A stretch of 27,097 nt of DNA from CAZQEZ01 sp964592475 (GCA_964592475.1 CAZQEZ010000059.1:1-27097), one strand, 5' to 3'. Positions 1 through 8,043 are shown, counted from the first letter of the stretch. Program-made: numbers and translations. Notes: generated by a model not told the origin, from the letters alone.

Positions 1-587
1 TCTTGCAATTCGTGGTAGTTTCCCTCAATTCCTACTTTGTCTAAAACCATGGTTTCCGTGGTTTTACCAAAAATATCGAATCCGTTGCGTGGATCGAAAT
101 ACATTCTGAAGCCGATTACATCATTTTCCCAGGCTGGTCCTTCCATTTGATAATGCACAGCAGGGTTCGCTTTGTTGTGATCTACAGGCCGTATTTCCTT
201 GTCAAGTTCCTCAAAACTTCCGTCCTCCAGTTTTTTTGCAAATCGAATATTTGTTCTGGGATTAAATGAAGGATAGTTCACTTCTTCAATCCAATTTATA
301 GTTATTTCTTTTTGTTCATTGGCACTTAGGGTGATCAGAAAAGATAGTTCATCCCATTCACCATCCAGGTTCATATCATCAATTTGCGATAATAAAGTAT
401 CATTTTGACTAAGCACAATAGGCATTTTATCCAAAGGGGCGTCATTCAACTTGTTTCTTGAAATTGTAACAACATGGCTCAAAAGATCCACTTCATGATT
501 ATTGGATATTGTTATTTTATTTTGTGCGTTTTTTTTACAAGAAGTAAAAATTAACAGAGCGAGTAAGATGACTATTAAATTTTTCAT
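1..587 (-). CDS. DUF4861-family lipoprotein (3' part cut off by window edge)
   Basis: The reading frame starts at ATG 587 and runs off the window after 195 codons. The N-terminus is a lipoprotein signal: a hydrophobic stretch ending in LIFTSC followed by two lysines, so the mature protein is probably lipid-anchored at Cys17. The rest resembles DUF4861, most clearly in the segments FRMYFDPRNGFDIFGK and DKVGIEGNYHEL near residues 165-195. DUF4861 proteins of Bacteroidota are often encoded with carbohydrate-degrading enzymes; the biochemical role is not established. The gene begins 16 bp after the stop of the mutarotase-like lipoprotein on the same strand, so the two are probably co-transcribed and may act on the same sugar at the cell envelope. 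Family assignment is from recognised motifs; the C-terminal half is not visible. Confidence 0.8.
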   Translation of the reverse strand, partial: MKNLIVILLALLIFTSCKKNAQNKITISNNHEVDLLSHVVTISRNKLNDAPLDKMPIVLSQNDTLLSQIDDMNLDGEWDELSFLITLSANEQKEITINWIEEVNYPSFNPRTNIRFAKKLEDGSFEELDKEIRPVDHNKANPAVHYQMEGPAWENDVIGFRMYFDPRNGFDIFGKTTETMVLDKVGIEGNYHELQ

Positions 588-603
588 GATTAGATTATTT
601 CAA

Positions 604-1719
604 CTAGTTAAATTTTTCCAAATTAAATTCAGCTATAGTTTTGTTTTGATCTCGAATGAATAATACATTGTTATTTATGCCAATCTCTTCAATATTTTTG
701 GTATTAATAGGGGCCTTTAACATAAATAGGTAGTAGCTCTTTTTTACAGTAGCGCCCGCATCTATAAATTCAAAAGAATTATAACCTTTAAATCGTGTGT
801 CCTGAGCTAACAGAGTTTCATAATCAGCGCCTATTCCGGTAGTGCCAAATTCTAATCCTTTGGCCATGGGTTTTCCATTTTCAAAATGATTCCAAATGTT
901 AAGCCAGGGGTAATCGTTTGTACGCCAGCAGTAGCCCAAAATTAATTGAAAGGTGGGCGAAAAAGCGGTGACCCAAGCCACGTCTATACTATCCTCAAAT
1001 ACATGAGTTGTTACATAATTGGAATTTACAGTTTGCCGTAGATCTAATGGAGTATTTAAACTATCTAATGCGGCGAGTGGCCAATTATAGGAAAATGCTG
1101 AAGGGTTTGGTAAGGCATGCTTTTGCAGAAATCCGGGTCCTGCATTAGTATTTACTACTAGGCTGGTATCTAATAATGGTGGGCCAAGCGTAGGGTGCTG
1201 TACTATGTTGTAAATACGACCGATATTTAAATTATTAGTTACGCTTTCTTCTACAAACAAGATAGGGGAAACTGTATGAATATCTATTTTTCTAACTACG
1301 GATAAACCTTCCAAAGGAGCATCACTTTTCATTTGAAGCTGCCCTTGCTCGTTTTTTTGCAGTTGCCAAAGACTATTGGCCGGTTCGCCGTTATGCGGTA
1401 TGCCCGAAACTATTTCGCCAGCTGAAGGTTTCCCCCACCTGCCTAAGCAAAGGAAGTGTCCTTGAAATACTGCGCCATCTTTGTTGTTTTCAGGCATTTG
1501 TGATTTAATCAATTGCCAGGTGAAGGGATTTATCTGACTTTCATTTAATGTTAAACTGGTAAAAGCACCTCCGTATAGGTCAATAGTTAATTGTAAATTT
1601 TCATTGCGTAAATTAACTATCGTGTCAGTGGGTGTTTCTTTAATTTTTTGGGTGTTATCATTTTTTTTGCAAGCTAATAGGCACAATACTGGCATTAGCA
1701 AGATAAAAGAGATCTTCAT
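604..1719 (-). CDS. Galactose-mutarotase-like lipoprotein
   Basis: This 371-residue protein begins with a lipoprotein signal (MPVLCLLACKKN; lipid-anchored Cys17). The body looks like an all-beta, aldose-1-epimerase-type fold: an early block DLYGGAFTSLTL like the start of mutarotases, and near residue 170 the segment IVQHPTLGPPLLD, which resembles the His-containing HP.xGxPxLD strand seen in mutarotase-like proteins. I do not see a complete catalytic His/His/Glu set with confidence, so it may bind sugars rather than epimerise them. It is upstream of and 16 bp from the DUF4861 lipoprotein, on the same strand. Both products are predicted lipoproteins, which suggests an envelope sugar-handling pair. 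No specific substrate can be named from the sequence. Confidence 0.6.
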   Translation of the reverse strand: MKISFILLMPVLCLLACKKNDNTQKIKETPTDTIVNLRNENLQLTIDLYGGAFTSLTLNESQINPFTWQLIKSQMPENNKDGAVFQGHFLCLGRWGKPSAGEIVSGIPHNGEPANSLWQLQKNEQGQLQMKSDAPLEGLSVVRKIDIHTVSPILFVEESVTNNLNIGRIYNIVQHPTLGPPLLDTSLVVNTNAGPGFLQKHALPNPSAFSYNWPLAALDSLNTPLDLRQTVNSNYVTTHVFEDSIDVAWVTAFSPTFQLILGYCWRTNDYPWLNIWNHFENGKPMAKGLEFGTTGIGADYETLLAQDTRFKGYNSFEFIDAGATVKKSYYLFMLKAPINTKNIEEIGINNNVLFIRDQNKTIAEFNLEKFN

Positions 1720-1774
1720 AAAAGCGAATTAATTTTTGTATAAAGATATAAATAAAATAGATTGGAAGGCAAAT

Positions 1775-1803
1775 AAAAAACCCCCGGCTTGCTAGCCGGA
1801 GGT
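1775..1803 (-). terminator. Intrinsic terminator downstream of the 65-aa gene
   Basis: On the minus strand a 9-bp stem with one mismatch (CCTCCGGCT / AGCCGGGGG, tetraloop AGCA) is followed directly by TTTTTTA. It begins 18 bp after the stop codon of the 65-aa gene (1821-2018), so it should end that transcript and separate it from the lipoprotein pair. Confidence 0.85.
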
Positions 1804-1820
1804 TATAACTCTTACTGTCT

Positions 1821-2018
1821 TTAACGAAGCAAATCTTCCGTTATTTCACTATCTACAAAAACGTTTTTATAAACGCTTCCATAAGTACGATTTATCCATT
1901 TATGTAGTTCAGCACGTTCATGTTCAGATAGCCATTTCAACGATTTTGATAACTCTTTTCTAAATAGCGTGTCGTTAAAGCTTACTTTTTGAAGAACGGT
2001 TTTTACATATTCCAGCAT
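1821..2018 (-). CDS. Conserved-looking small protein, 65 aa, function unknown
   Basis: The ORF starts at ATG 2018, ends 18 bp before a strong terminator, and stands alone, which all supports a real, independently transcribed gene. The product is a soluble, mostly helical, charged protein without signal peptide or membrane segment. It has a central KWLSEHERAELHKWINRTYG region with two tryptophans. I recall similar short proteins in Cytophagales genomes, but no named family or function can be given from the sequence. The 165 bp upstream are AT-rich and without another gene; they presumably hold its promoter, though I see no perfect -7 element. Confidence 0.65.
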   Translation of the reverse strand: MLEYVKTVLQKVSFNDTLFRKELSKSLKWLSEHERAELHKWINRTYGSVYKNVFVDSEITEDLLR

Positions 2019-2183
2019 ATTTAAAAAATTAAAAACTAAATGGGAAAAATACTAATCAACTATTGTAATATTAATTATTAAAAATGTAATTACCAAACAT
2101 TATCAGTTTAAAATTTACATAGATCTGATAAAAATACTCATTTATATAGAGATAAAAATAAATGTAATTGAAACATTTGTAAT

Positions 2184-3734
2184 TTATTGATGAGTATCTC
2201 TAAGCAAATCATTGACCTTTTTTACCGGGTTAAAAGTAATGACAGGAACTTCTACAAATAAAGTATTCCAATCACTCATAGAACCATTCCAAAGGCCTGG
2301 AAGTTCCAAAGCTTTTAACTCTTTTCCATCTTTTGATTTTTTTGAAATGAAGCCTGTTTCCGGATCAATAAATTTGGTTAATTCATATTTATCGCCCTTA
2401 AAATTTTTTACAGAACAAACGATATCCACCGGATTAAAATGAGTGGCATTGTTGAATATATTTCTCTGTTCTTCATTATTCATGTCAACTTGTGAGCTTT
2501 CTACTATTTGCAAACTGATGCTGCCATCGCTATCGCGAGCCCAGTAAGGACCTCCACCCGGTTCTCCTTCATTTTTGACCATGCCACATACACGCAATGG
2601 CCGATATAGTTTACTTTGTATAAAACTAATTTTTTCCTTTCTATCCTGTATTTCTCTGCCAGGTTGTACATTTAGTTTGTTTTCTATAAAGTGGAAGGCA
2701 TGATTAATATCTTCATCAGAGGGCTCAGCAGAGAGAGTAAATTTTTGTTGAAAATTAAATAGCTGCTCCTGAATGTCCAGAAGTATTCCTGCCAATAATT
2801 TTTTGTTTTTGTAAGTTTCGGGTTTAAGCCTATCGGGTACAACATTGTCTATATTTTTAATAAATATTAGGTCGTGGCTAAATTCATTAATGTTTTCCAG
2901 CAAGGCACCATGCCCACCGGGGCGAAATAGCATGCTGCCATCTTCTTCACGAAATGGCTCATTGGTGGGAGTAGCCGCAATAGTGTCAGTACTAGGTTTT
3001 TGAATTGAATAGCTTATTTCGTAGGTTACACCAAATTCATCTTCATAAACGGGCATGGTCTTTTTCACGTGTTTCATGAATCTTGGCTGTATTTCAGGAG
3101 ACACCGTGAAGTGAATGTAAACTTCATTGTTGGCCGACATTCCATATTTTGCTCCTTCCACCAAATGCTCTTCCACCGGAGTACGCGTGTTATTTTCATA
3201 TTTGTGAAATTGCAATAAAGCTTTAGGAAGATTTCCATAATCTAACCCATCTTCGCTTAATAGGGTGTTGAGTATTAATTCGTATTCATGGCGTAGCATT
3301 GCTTCTTCAAGATGTATGTTTTTTTCCTGAAGCTTATTTTTCAAATCTTGATAGAAGGCAAAATTCTCAATATTCTTAAAAAAATTGTTTACGGATTTAA
3401 ATTGATCATCCTCTTTTAATTGTCGATGGGCTTCGTCACCATCCCGATTAGATGCTATATTTAAAAATGCATACAGATCTTTAAACATTCTACTGGCAGC
3501 ACCAGAAGCCGGAACGAATTTCAAAATTTTTAACTGCTTTTGCTGCTTTTCATAATTACTAACTAATTGATTAATTTCGCTTTCACTCATTTGAATGATT
3601 CCTCTACCAGGAACAGCTGCTTTTTCTATTCTGGTATGAGGAAAACCTTTTTTAAATCTTTCTAACTGGGCTTCTACTGTGCTTTGATCAATATTTTTAC
3701 TTTGTAATTGTTTTAAATCTTCATCTGAGAACAT
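2184..3734 (-). CDS. DUF4301 protein, possible nucleotidyltransferase-fold enzyme
   Basis: The 516-residue length and the conserved blocks match DUF4301, a Bacteroidota family of unknown activity. Two blocks are reminiscent of UDP-sugar pyrophosphorylases (UAP/UGP type). PASGAASRMFK at residues 75-85 sits where the glycine-rich nucleotide-binding loop would be. FRPGGHGALLENI near 270-282 is followed about ten residues later by IKNIDNVVPD, resembling the PGGNGGLY and VDN motifs of that superfamily. A sugar-1-phosphate uridylyl- or nucleotidyltransferase-like role is therefore a reasonable inference, not a known fact. No signal peptide or membrane segment is seen, so it should be cytoplasmic. 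It appears monocistronic, with a candidate promoter element about 60 bp upstream of ATG 3734. Confidence 0.85.
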   Translation of the reverse strand: MFSDEDLKQLQSKNIDQSTVEAQLERFKKGFPHTRIEKAAVPGRGIIQMSESEINQLVSNYEKQQKQLKILKFVPASGAASRMFKDLYAFLNIASNRDGDEAHRQLKEDDQFKSVNNFFKNIENFAFYQDLKNKLQEKNIHLEEAMLRHEYELILNTLLSEDGLDYGNLPKALLQFHKYENNTRTPVEEHLVEGAKYGMSANNEVYIHFTVSPEIQPRFMKHVKKTMPVYEDEFGVTYEISYSIQKPSTDTIAATPTNEPFREEDGSMLFRPGGHGALLENINEFSHDLIFIKNIDNVVPDRLKPETYKNKKLLAGILLDIQEQLFNFQQKFTLSAEPSDEDINHAFHFIENKLNVQPGREIQDRKEKISFIQSKLYRPLRVCGMVKNEGEPGGGPYWARDSDGSISLQIVESSQVDMNNEEQRNIFNNATHFNPVDIVCSVKNFKGDKYELTKFIDPETGFISKKSKDGKELKALELPGLWNGSMSDWNTLFVEVPVITFNPVKKVNDLLRDTHQ

Positions 3735-3794
3735 AATACATGTTTTATTAATGTTTAAAAAATATAATCTTAATAAATAAATTGAAGGTTAAAG

Positions 3795-3802
3795 CAAATT
3801 TA
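3795..3802 (-). promoter_or_regulatory. Candidate Bacteroidota -7 element for the DUF4301 gene
   Basis: On the minus strand this reads TAAATTTG, a perfect match to TAnnTTTG, about 60 bp before the DUF4301 start. The only nearby upstream TTTG (3816-3819) is 13 bp away, shorter than the usual spacing, so only the -7 half is supported. Confidence 0.35.
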
Positions 3803-3851
3803 TTATATTATTTTACAAATATTAAAAAATATAGTTTGATAAAATCAGTAA

Positions 3852-4001
3852 TTACTTTATATTAGAATCAGATTAGGATTATACATTGTAAAAGAAACGT
3901 TGGCAAAATTAGAGGGAAATATTTCTTTGCTTTCTCAATTAGGAGAAGGGTCAAATTTTACTTTTGAATTTCCGGAGGAAGAAATAGAGGTGGAGATTTA
4001 A
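3852..4001 (+). pseudogene. Relic of a histidine kinase C-terminus (HATPase G2 box to stop)
   Basis: The plus-strand frame ending at TAA 3999-4001 encodes about 49 residues that look exactly like the last part of a sensor histidine kinase ATPase domain. RLGLYIVKETLAKLEG matches the G2 box and following helix (usual form GLGLYIVKE...GG), and ISLLSQLGEGSNFTFEFP matches the terminal S..GxGSxFxFxxP strand pair. An in-frame TAA at 3849-3851 cuts it off upstream, and no HisKA, N box or G1 box precedes it. It has no plausible start codon, so it is best read as the tail of a kinase gene whose 5' part was lost by deletion or rearrangement. The stop overlaps the convergent methyltransferase stop by 4 bp. 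An alternative, a free-standing fragment that is still translated, seems unlikely. Confidence 0.75.
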
Positions 4002-4786
4002 AATTCGAGAATATAGTGTTGCTTAATGTATAATGGCGTAAACAAGATAATTCCCACGTGGAATAAGTCAATGCTTAAAAAAACATTATCTTTTTGCTTT
4101 ATTTCCTGCCAGGCTTTTTGCATTCCTGATGACCAGTGAATATCATCAATTACCACTATCGATTGATGATGCACCTTTTCATTAATTGCATCAAAGTATT
4201 CCATAGTGGCCTTATAAGTGTGATTAGCATCTAAAAAAGCAAAATCTATCTGGTTTATATCAGCCAGAAAGTGTTGTAAGGTATTATCTATATTTCCTTC
4301 AACTAAATTTATTTTATCAGTAAAATCAAATTTTTGCCAAAGCTTATTTGCTACGTCGGCAGTGTTATGGCATCCTTCAAATGTGTAAACTGCCGAGGTG
4401 CTTTCTTCTAAAGCCAGATAAAGTGTATTAATTCCTAAACAAGTACCTAGTTCCAACACTATATCGGGTTTGCAATAGTTGATCAGCCGATGTAATAGAC
4501 GGCTTTTTTTCGCGGGTGCTATACTTTTGCGAGCCACGTTACTTACTTTTCTGCTTTTTACCACTTTATTAGAAGTGCCAGCGCCTAAATCATTTAATTC
4601 AATTTCTTCATCGTTTGCTAATAAAAATTTTCTTTCATCTTCTATAGCCGCATAATAAGGGTTTACAAGTTTGTTTTTAATAACGTTATGGTATATGTCA
4701 TAAATTAATGGAGAATGAAGCGAATGCTCATCTACTGCTTTTAAATAATAGGAAAGATACTTTGCGGCAAATCTTATAGATTGCAT
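3998..4786 (-). CDS. Class I SAM-dependent methyltransferase (Methyltransf_24 type)
   Basis: The 262-residue protein carries a Rossmann-type S-adenosylmethionine-binding motif, VLELGTCLGINTLYLAL (about residues 110-126). Further on it has IDFAFLDANHTYKATMEYF and then VVIDDIHWSSGM, the acidic strand-4/5 motifs of O-methyltransferase-like proteins in the Methyltransf_24 group. The N-terminal HSLHSPLIYDIYHNVI segment is typical of Bacteroidota members. The substrate cannot be inferred. It starts 14 bp after apaG on the same strand, so the two are probably one operon. Its 3' end meets the histidine kinase relic on the other strand. Confidence 0.85.
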   Translation of the reverse strand: MQSIRFAAKYLSYYLKAVDEHSLHSPLIYDIYHNVIKNKLVNPYYAAIEDERKFLLANDEEIELNDLGAGTSNKVVKSRKVSNVARKSIAPAKKSRLLHRLINYCKPDIVLELGTCLGINTLYLALEESTSAVYTFEGCHNTADVANKLWQKFDFTDKINLVEGNIDNTLQHFLADINQIDFAFLDANHTYKATMEYFDAINEKVHHQSIVVIDDIHWSSGMQKAWQEIKQKDNVFLSIDLFHVGIILFTPLYIKQHYILEF

Positions 4787-4800
4787 AAATAAGCCAATAT

Positions 4801-5187
4801 TTAATTGAGAAGGTAAGGTACCACTAAAACAAATTCAGGTATTTTCACTTCAAATTTTTTGCCATCCAAAACCTTTTCAATGGTATAGGTGCCAGACATT
4901 TTACCCATCCCTGTTTTTAAATTGCATCCGGAAACATATTGATGCGATTGTCCCGATTCTAAAACAGGTTGTTGTCCAGCTACCCCTTCACCTTTCACTT
5001 CTTTTACTACATTGTTGCTGTCAGAGATCAACCAATGGCGTTTTTGTAATTGAATAGTATAATTACTGTTATTTTCAATGGTGATTCGATAGGTAAAGAC
5101 ATAATGAAATTGCCTTGGACTGGAATAATCAGGTTGATATTCGGTTTCTACAGTTACTTTAATTCCTTCAGTGATTGCTGTCACCAT
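4801..5187 (-). CDS. apaG: ApaG domain protein
   Basis: The 128-residue protein is a full-length ApaG: a single fibronectin-III-like beta-sandwich domain. Recognisable pieces are ITEGIKVTVETEYQPDYS at the start, YRITIENNS, the QLQKRHWLISDSN strand, VKGEGVAGQQPVLESG, and YVSGCNLKTGMGKMSGTY. ApaG has been linked to Co2+ resistance and Mg2+ efflux in enterobacteria, and the same domain occurs in some eukaryotic F-box proteins and in polymerase-interacting proteins; its molecular activity remains uncertain. It is the first gene of an apparent two-gene minus-strand operon with the methyltransferase, and shares a 113-bp divergent intergenic region with ung. Confidence 0.93.
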   Translation of the reverse strand: MVTAITEGIKVTVETEYQPDYSSPRQFHYVFTYRITIENNSNYTIQLQKRHWLISDSNNVVKEVKGEGVAGQQPVLESGQSHQYVSGCNLKTGMGKMSGTYTIEKVLDGKKFEVKIPEFVLVVPYLLN

Positions 5188-5236
5188 ATAATTAGCTTTT
5201 TTTTACCTATTAACGACTATCAACTACAATTAGTTT

Positions 5237-5244
5237 TAAATTTG
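5237..5244 (+). promoter_or_regulatory. Candidate -7 element for ung
   Basis: TAAATTTG matches TAnnTTTG perfectly and lies 56 bp before the ung ATG in the apaG/ung divergent spacer. No TTTG is seen at the usual distance upstream, so this is a half-site call. Confidence 0.35.
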
Positions 5245-5300
5245 TAGGTAAGGTACTAAAAGTTAGAAAGCACTTTAAGTTTATACAATCACTGTTTCTT

Positions 5301-5963
5301 ATGAATGTAAAAATAGAAGACTCCTGGAAATCACGTTTAGCGCAGCAATTTGAAAAAGATTATTTTGTAAAACTGGTTCAATTCGTAAAAGATGAATATC
5401 AGTCAACCAAGGTTTATCCATCTGGTCAATACATCTTCAATGCATTCAATCATTGCTCATTCGATGAAGTAAAAGTAGTAATTATTGGGCAAGATCCTTA
5501 TCATGGTAAAGGGCAAGCCAATGGTTTATGTTTTTCAGTAAATGATGGGGTTAATACACCACCATCACTAGTTAATATTTTTAAAGAAATTAAATCAGAC
5601 CTTGGTAAGGAAATACCATCTACCGGTAACCTGGAAAGATGGGCTGCCCAGGGCGTTTTGCTGCTAAATGCAACCCTCACGGTAAGGGCCAATAGTCCCG
5701 GCTCTCACCAAAATAAAGGCTGGGAAGAATTGACTGATGAGGTGATAAAAGTGTTGAGCGAAGAAAAAGAAAACTTGGTTTTTTTATTGTGGGGAGCTTA
5801 TGCTCAGCGCAAAGGCGAAATCATTGACCGATCAAAACATCAGGTGCTCACTTCTGCTCATCCATCCCCTTTTTCTGCCAATAGAGGTTTTTTCGGTAAT
5901 CAGCATTTTAGTAAAACAAACCAATATTTGCGTGAACATAATTTGCCTGAAATAAACTGGTAG
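5301..5963 (+). CDS. ung: Uracil-DNA glycosylase, family 1
   Basis: This enzyme removes uracil from DNA and starts base excision repair. The 220-residue length is normal. The water-activating motif GQDPYHG is at residues 63-69, with Asp65 as the expected catalytic base. The uracil-binding LLNATLTV with Asn123 follows. The DNA minor-groove loop is HPSPFS at 187-192, with His187, where many relatives have HPSPLS. All key residues are present, so it should be active. The start at ATG 5301 fits the usual N-terminal length. The gene is transcribed alone on the plus strand and ends only 6 bp from the convergent 80-aa gene, with no obvious terminator between them. Confidence 0.97.
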   Translation: MNVKIEDSWKSRLAQQFEKDYFVKLVQFVKDEYQSTKVYPSGQYIFNAFNHCSFDEVKVVIIGQDPYHGKGQANGLCFSVNDGVNTPPSLVNIFKEIKSDLGKEIPSTGNLERWAAQGVLLLNATLTVRANSPGSHQNKGWEELTDEVIKVLSEEKENLVFLLWGAYAQRKGEIIDRSKHQVLTSAHPSPFSANRGFFGNQHFSKTNQYLREHNLPEINW

Positions 5964-5969
5964 TTTTAT

Positions 5970-6212
5970 TTATTTACTGCGGTTATTTTTTAACTTGGTT
6001 TCATATAAATTACTTTTTTGTATTCCCTGATGTATTTTAAATACAATGCCAACCACTGCCCCTGCTGCCAATATATATTGGAGCAGAGAAGTGCCTATGC
6101 GAAGAAGCATTGGCAAAACAATAATTAACAATAAACAAAATAACCAAACCAGTGCATAGCCAAATTCAGCATTTCGTTTTTTAATTTTATGTTGTTTTTC
6201 GTAGTTTATCAT
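5970..6212 (-). CDS. Small two-helix membrane protein following the symporter
   Basis: This 80-residue protein has a basic N-terminus (YEKQHKIKKRNAE) and two hydrophobic segments at about residues 17-40 and 45-62, with a positively charged tail. Its ATG overlaps the TGA of the symporter gene (ATGA at 6209-6212), so it is probably translated by coupling and may be an accessory subunit or regulator of the transporter. I do not recognise a named family. No cysteine or other catalytic motif is visible. The association with the symporter rests on gene order only. Confidence 0.65.
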   Translation of the reverse strand: MINYEKQHKIKKRNAEFGYALVWLFCLLLIIVLPMLLRIGTSLLQYILAAGAVVGIVFKIHQGIQKSNLYETKLKNNRSK

Positions 6213-7918
6213 CGATTATTTTTATTTTTTGCTGGTGCGAATAAATAAAAGATATAACTTAAAATAATTACGATTGTACAACCAATTACATTATACCATA
6301 AGTAGCCAATAGCAACTATTTCAAGCATTGTAAGTACAAAAAATGTAACAACTACTAATTCTGCTATAATGGCAGCAATAAATACACTGGTGCCTCCTAT
6401 TTTTTTGATATAAAAAGCAACCAGAAATATGCCTAAAATGGTGCCATAAAATAATGACCCTATAATATTAACGGCCTCTATCAGATTATCCAATAATGAG
6501 AAGAAAGTGGCAAATGCTATGGCCAGAATGCCCCACATCAAAGTAAGTAAACGGGATGCGGTGAGATAATGGATGTCTGATCCGTTTTTATTGATGCTTC
6601 TCTTGTAAATATCTACGGTGCTGGTAGAGGCAAGCGCATTTAATTCTCCAGCAGTGGATGACATAGCAGCAGAAAATATCACTGCTAACAACAAACCTAC
6701 CACACCCTCGGGTAGATATTTAATTACAAAGCTAATAAAAACGTAATCAGTATCTTCATCTTCTGCGTCAGGGTTAACCTTTTTTACTAGCCCGGCAGCT
6801 TTATTTTCAATGCTTTCTTGTTGTTTTTCCAGTGCATTGATCTTACTTTGAGTAGTTGTGTTTGCTTTTCCTGTTTCTAACTCCTCCATTAGTTGATAAA
6901 TATGCTCTCGCTTTTGATTAAAAACCTGTTCGTGCTGCTTTTCAATTTCTTTCAATTGAGGTTGATAATCGCTGGTTTCCACTAATTCGTAGGCAGCCTG
7001 ATTGAAGAAAACCGGTGGTTGTACAAATTGATAAAAAACAAAAACCAGCACACCTACCAGTAGAATTAGAAATTGCATGGGGATTTTTACCAAACCATTG
7101 AAGATAAGACCCAACCTGCTTTCTTTTATTGAGCTACCTCCAAGATACCTTTGCACCTGAGACTGGTCGGTGCCAAAATAAGATAAGGCTAGGAATAAAC
7201 CGCCAATTAAGCCAGACCATATATTATATCGGTCTTCAAAATTGAATGAAAAGTCCAGGAGGTTTAGCTTACCCATATTACCGGCAATGTGCATAGCATT
7301 TGAAAAACCCACATCCTGTGGTAATAATTGCAATACCATAAAACCTGCCACGACCATGCCACCGATCATTACCATCATCTGGTATTTTTGTGTTTGGCTT
7401 ACTGCTTGAGTGCCTCCCGACACCGTGTAGAGAATCACTAATACTCCTATAATTGCGTTAGTATAATAGAGAGGCCACCCCAATATTGTACTCAATATCA
7501 GGGAAGGTGCATAAATAGTAATTCCAGCTGCCAGTCCTCTTGAAATCAAAAATAAAAAGGCAGCTAAACTTCGAGCTCTTATATCGAAGCGTGATTCAAG
7601 GTATTCGTAAGCTGTGTATACTTTGAGCCGATAATAAATGGGAATGGCTGTAATTGATAATATGACCATCGCAATGGGCAGGCCCAGGTAAAGCTGTATA
7701 AAGCGCATGCCATCGTCAAAAGCTTGACCCGGTGTTGACAAAAAGGTAATGGCGCTTGCTTGAGTAGCCATAACCGATAAACCAATGGTCCACCATTTCA
7801 TTTGCTTGTTGCCAAGCAAGTAACCTTCTATGTTTTTGCTGCCTCGGCTTTTCCAAATCCCATAGGTCACAATTAAAGTAATGGTTCCCAGCAGTACTGT
7901 CCAATCAAGTATACTCAT
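6209..7918 (-). CDS. Sodium:solute symporter (SSS family)
   Basis: A 569-residue inner-membrane transporter with the LeuT-like SSS architecture, about 13 membrane segments. Hallmarks are MATQASAITFLSTPGQAF (residues 50-67), YFGTDQSQVQRYLGG (247-261), and the sodium-site segment AVIFSAAMSSTAGELNALAS (412-431), which contains the SS pair lining the Na2 site in vSGLT. The solute cannot be named. Residues about 301-391 form a long, glutamate/lysine/glutamine-rich, probably coiled-coil insert between the segment ending QFVQPPVFF and the Na2-site helix; in the LeuT fold this position is outside the membrane. The gene overlaps a 42-aa membrane protein gene upstream and the 80-aa gene downstream, both by ATGA, giving a three-gene unit. 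Confidence 0.93.
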   Translation of the reverse strand: MSILDWTVLLGTITLIVTYGIWKSRGSKNIEGYLLGNKQMKWWTIGLSVMATQASAITFLSTPGQAFDDGMRFIQLYLGLPIAMVILSITAIPIYYRLKVYTAYEYLESRFDIRARSLAAFLFLISRGLAAGITIYAPSLILSTILGWPLYYTNAIIGVLVILYTVSGGTQAVSQTQKYQMMVMIGGMVVAGFMVLQLLPQDVGFSNAMHIAGNMGKLNLLDFSFNFEDRYNIWSGLIGGLFLALSYFGTDQSQVQRYLGGSSIKESRLGLIFNGLVKIPMQFLILLVGVLVFVFYQFVQPPVFFNQAAYELVETSDYQPQLKEIEKQHEQVFNQKREHIYQLMEELETGKANTTTQSKINALEKQQESIENKAAGLVKKVNPDAEDEDTDYVFISFVIKYLPEGVVGLLLAVIFSAAMSSTAGELNALASTSTVDIYKRSINKNGSDIHYLTASRLLTLMWGILAIAFATFFSLLDNLIEAVNIIGSLFYGTILGIFLVAFYIKKIGGTSVFIAAIIAELVVVTFFVLTMLEIVAIGYLWYNVIGCTIVIILSYIFYLFAPAKNKNNR

Positions 7919-8043
7919 TGAAATGAACGACTAAAAATGTAAAACAAGAGGATTAAAAAAAGTAAATTGCCTACAACCAGGGCGTACCAATGATTCCAGG
8001 TATTGAACACCGGTGGCTTTCCATTATCGAGTTGTTTTTCCAC
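7915..8043 (-). CDS. 42-aa single-helix membrane protein coupled to the symporter (GTG start)
   Basis: A short frame runs from GTG 8043 to TGA 7915. The product begins MEKQLDNGKPPVFNTWN, has one membrane helix (about residues 20-38, LVVGNLLFLILLFYIF region), and ends in SRSFQ. An in-frame TAA two codons before the GTG excludes a longer start and there is no in-frame ATG, so GTG is the only sensible start. The stop overlaps the symporter ATG (ATGA), strong evidence for a real, coupled gene. The PPVFNTWNHWY motif before the helix resembles small proteins I recall upstream of Bacteroidota symporters, comparable in position to the small partners YhdT of PanF or YjcH of ActP, though not evidently homologous. 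A subunit or assembly role is inference. Confidence 0.75.
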   Translation of the reverse strand: MEKQLDNGKPPVFNTWNHWYALVVGNLLFLILLFYIFSRSFQ

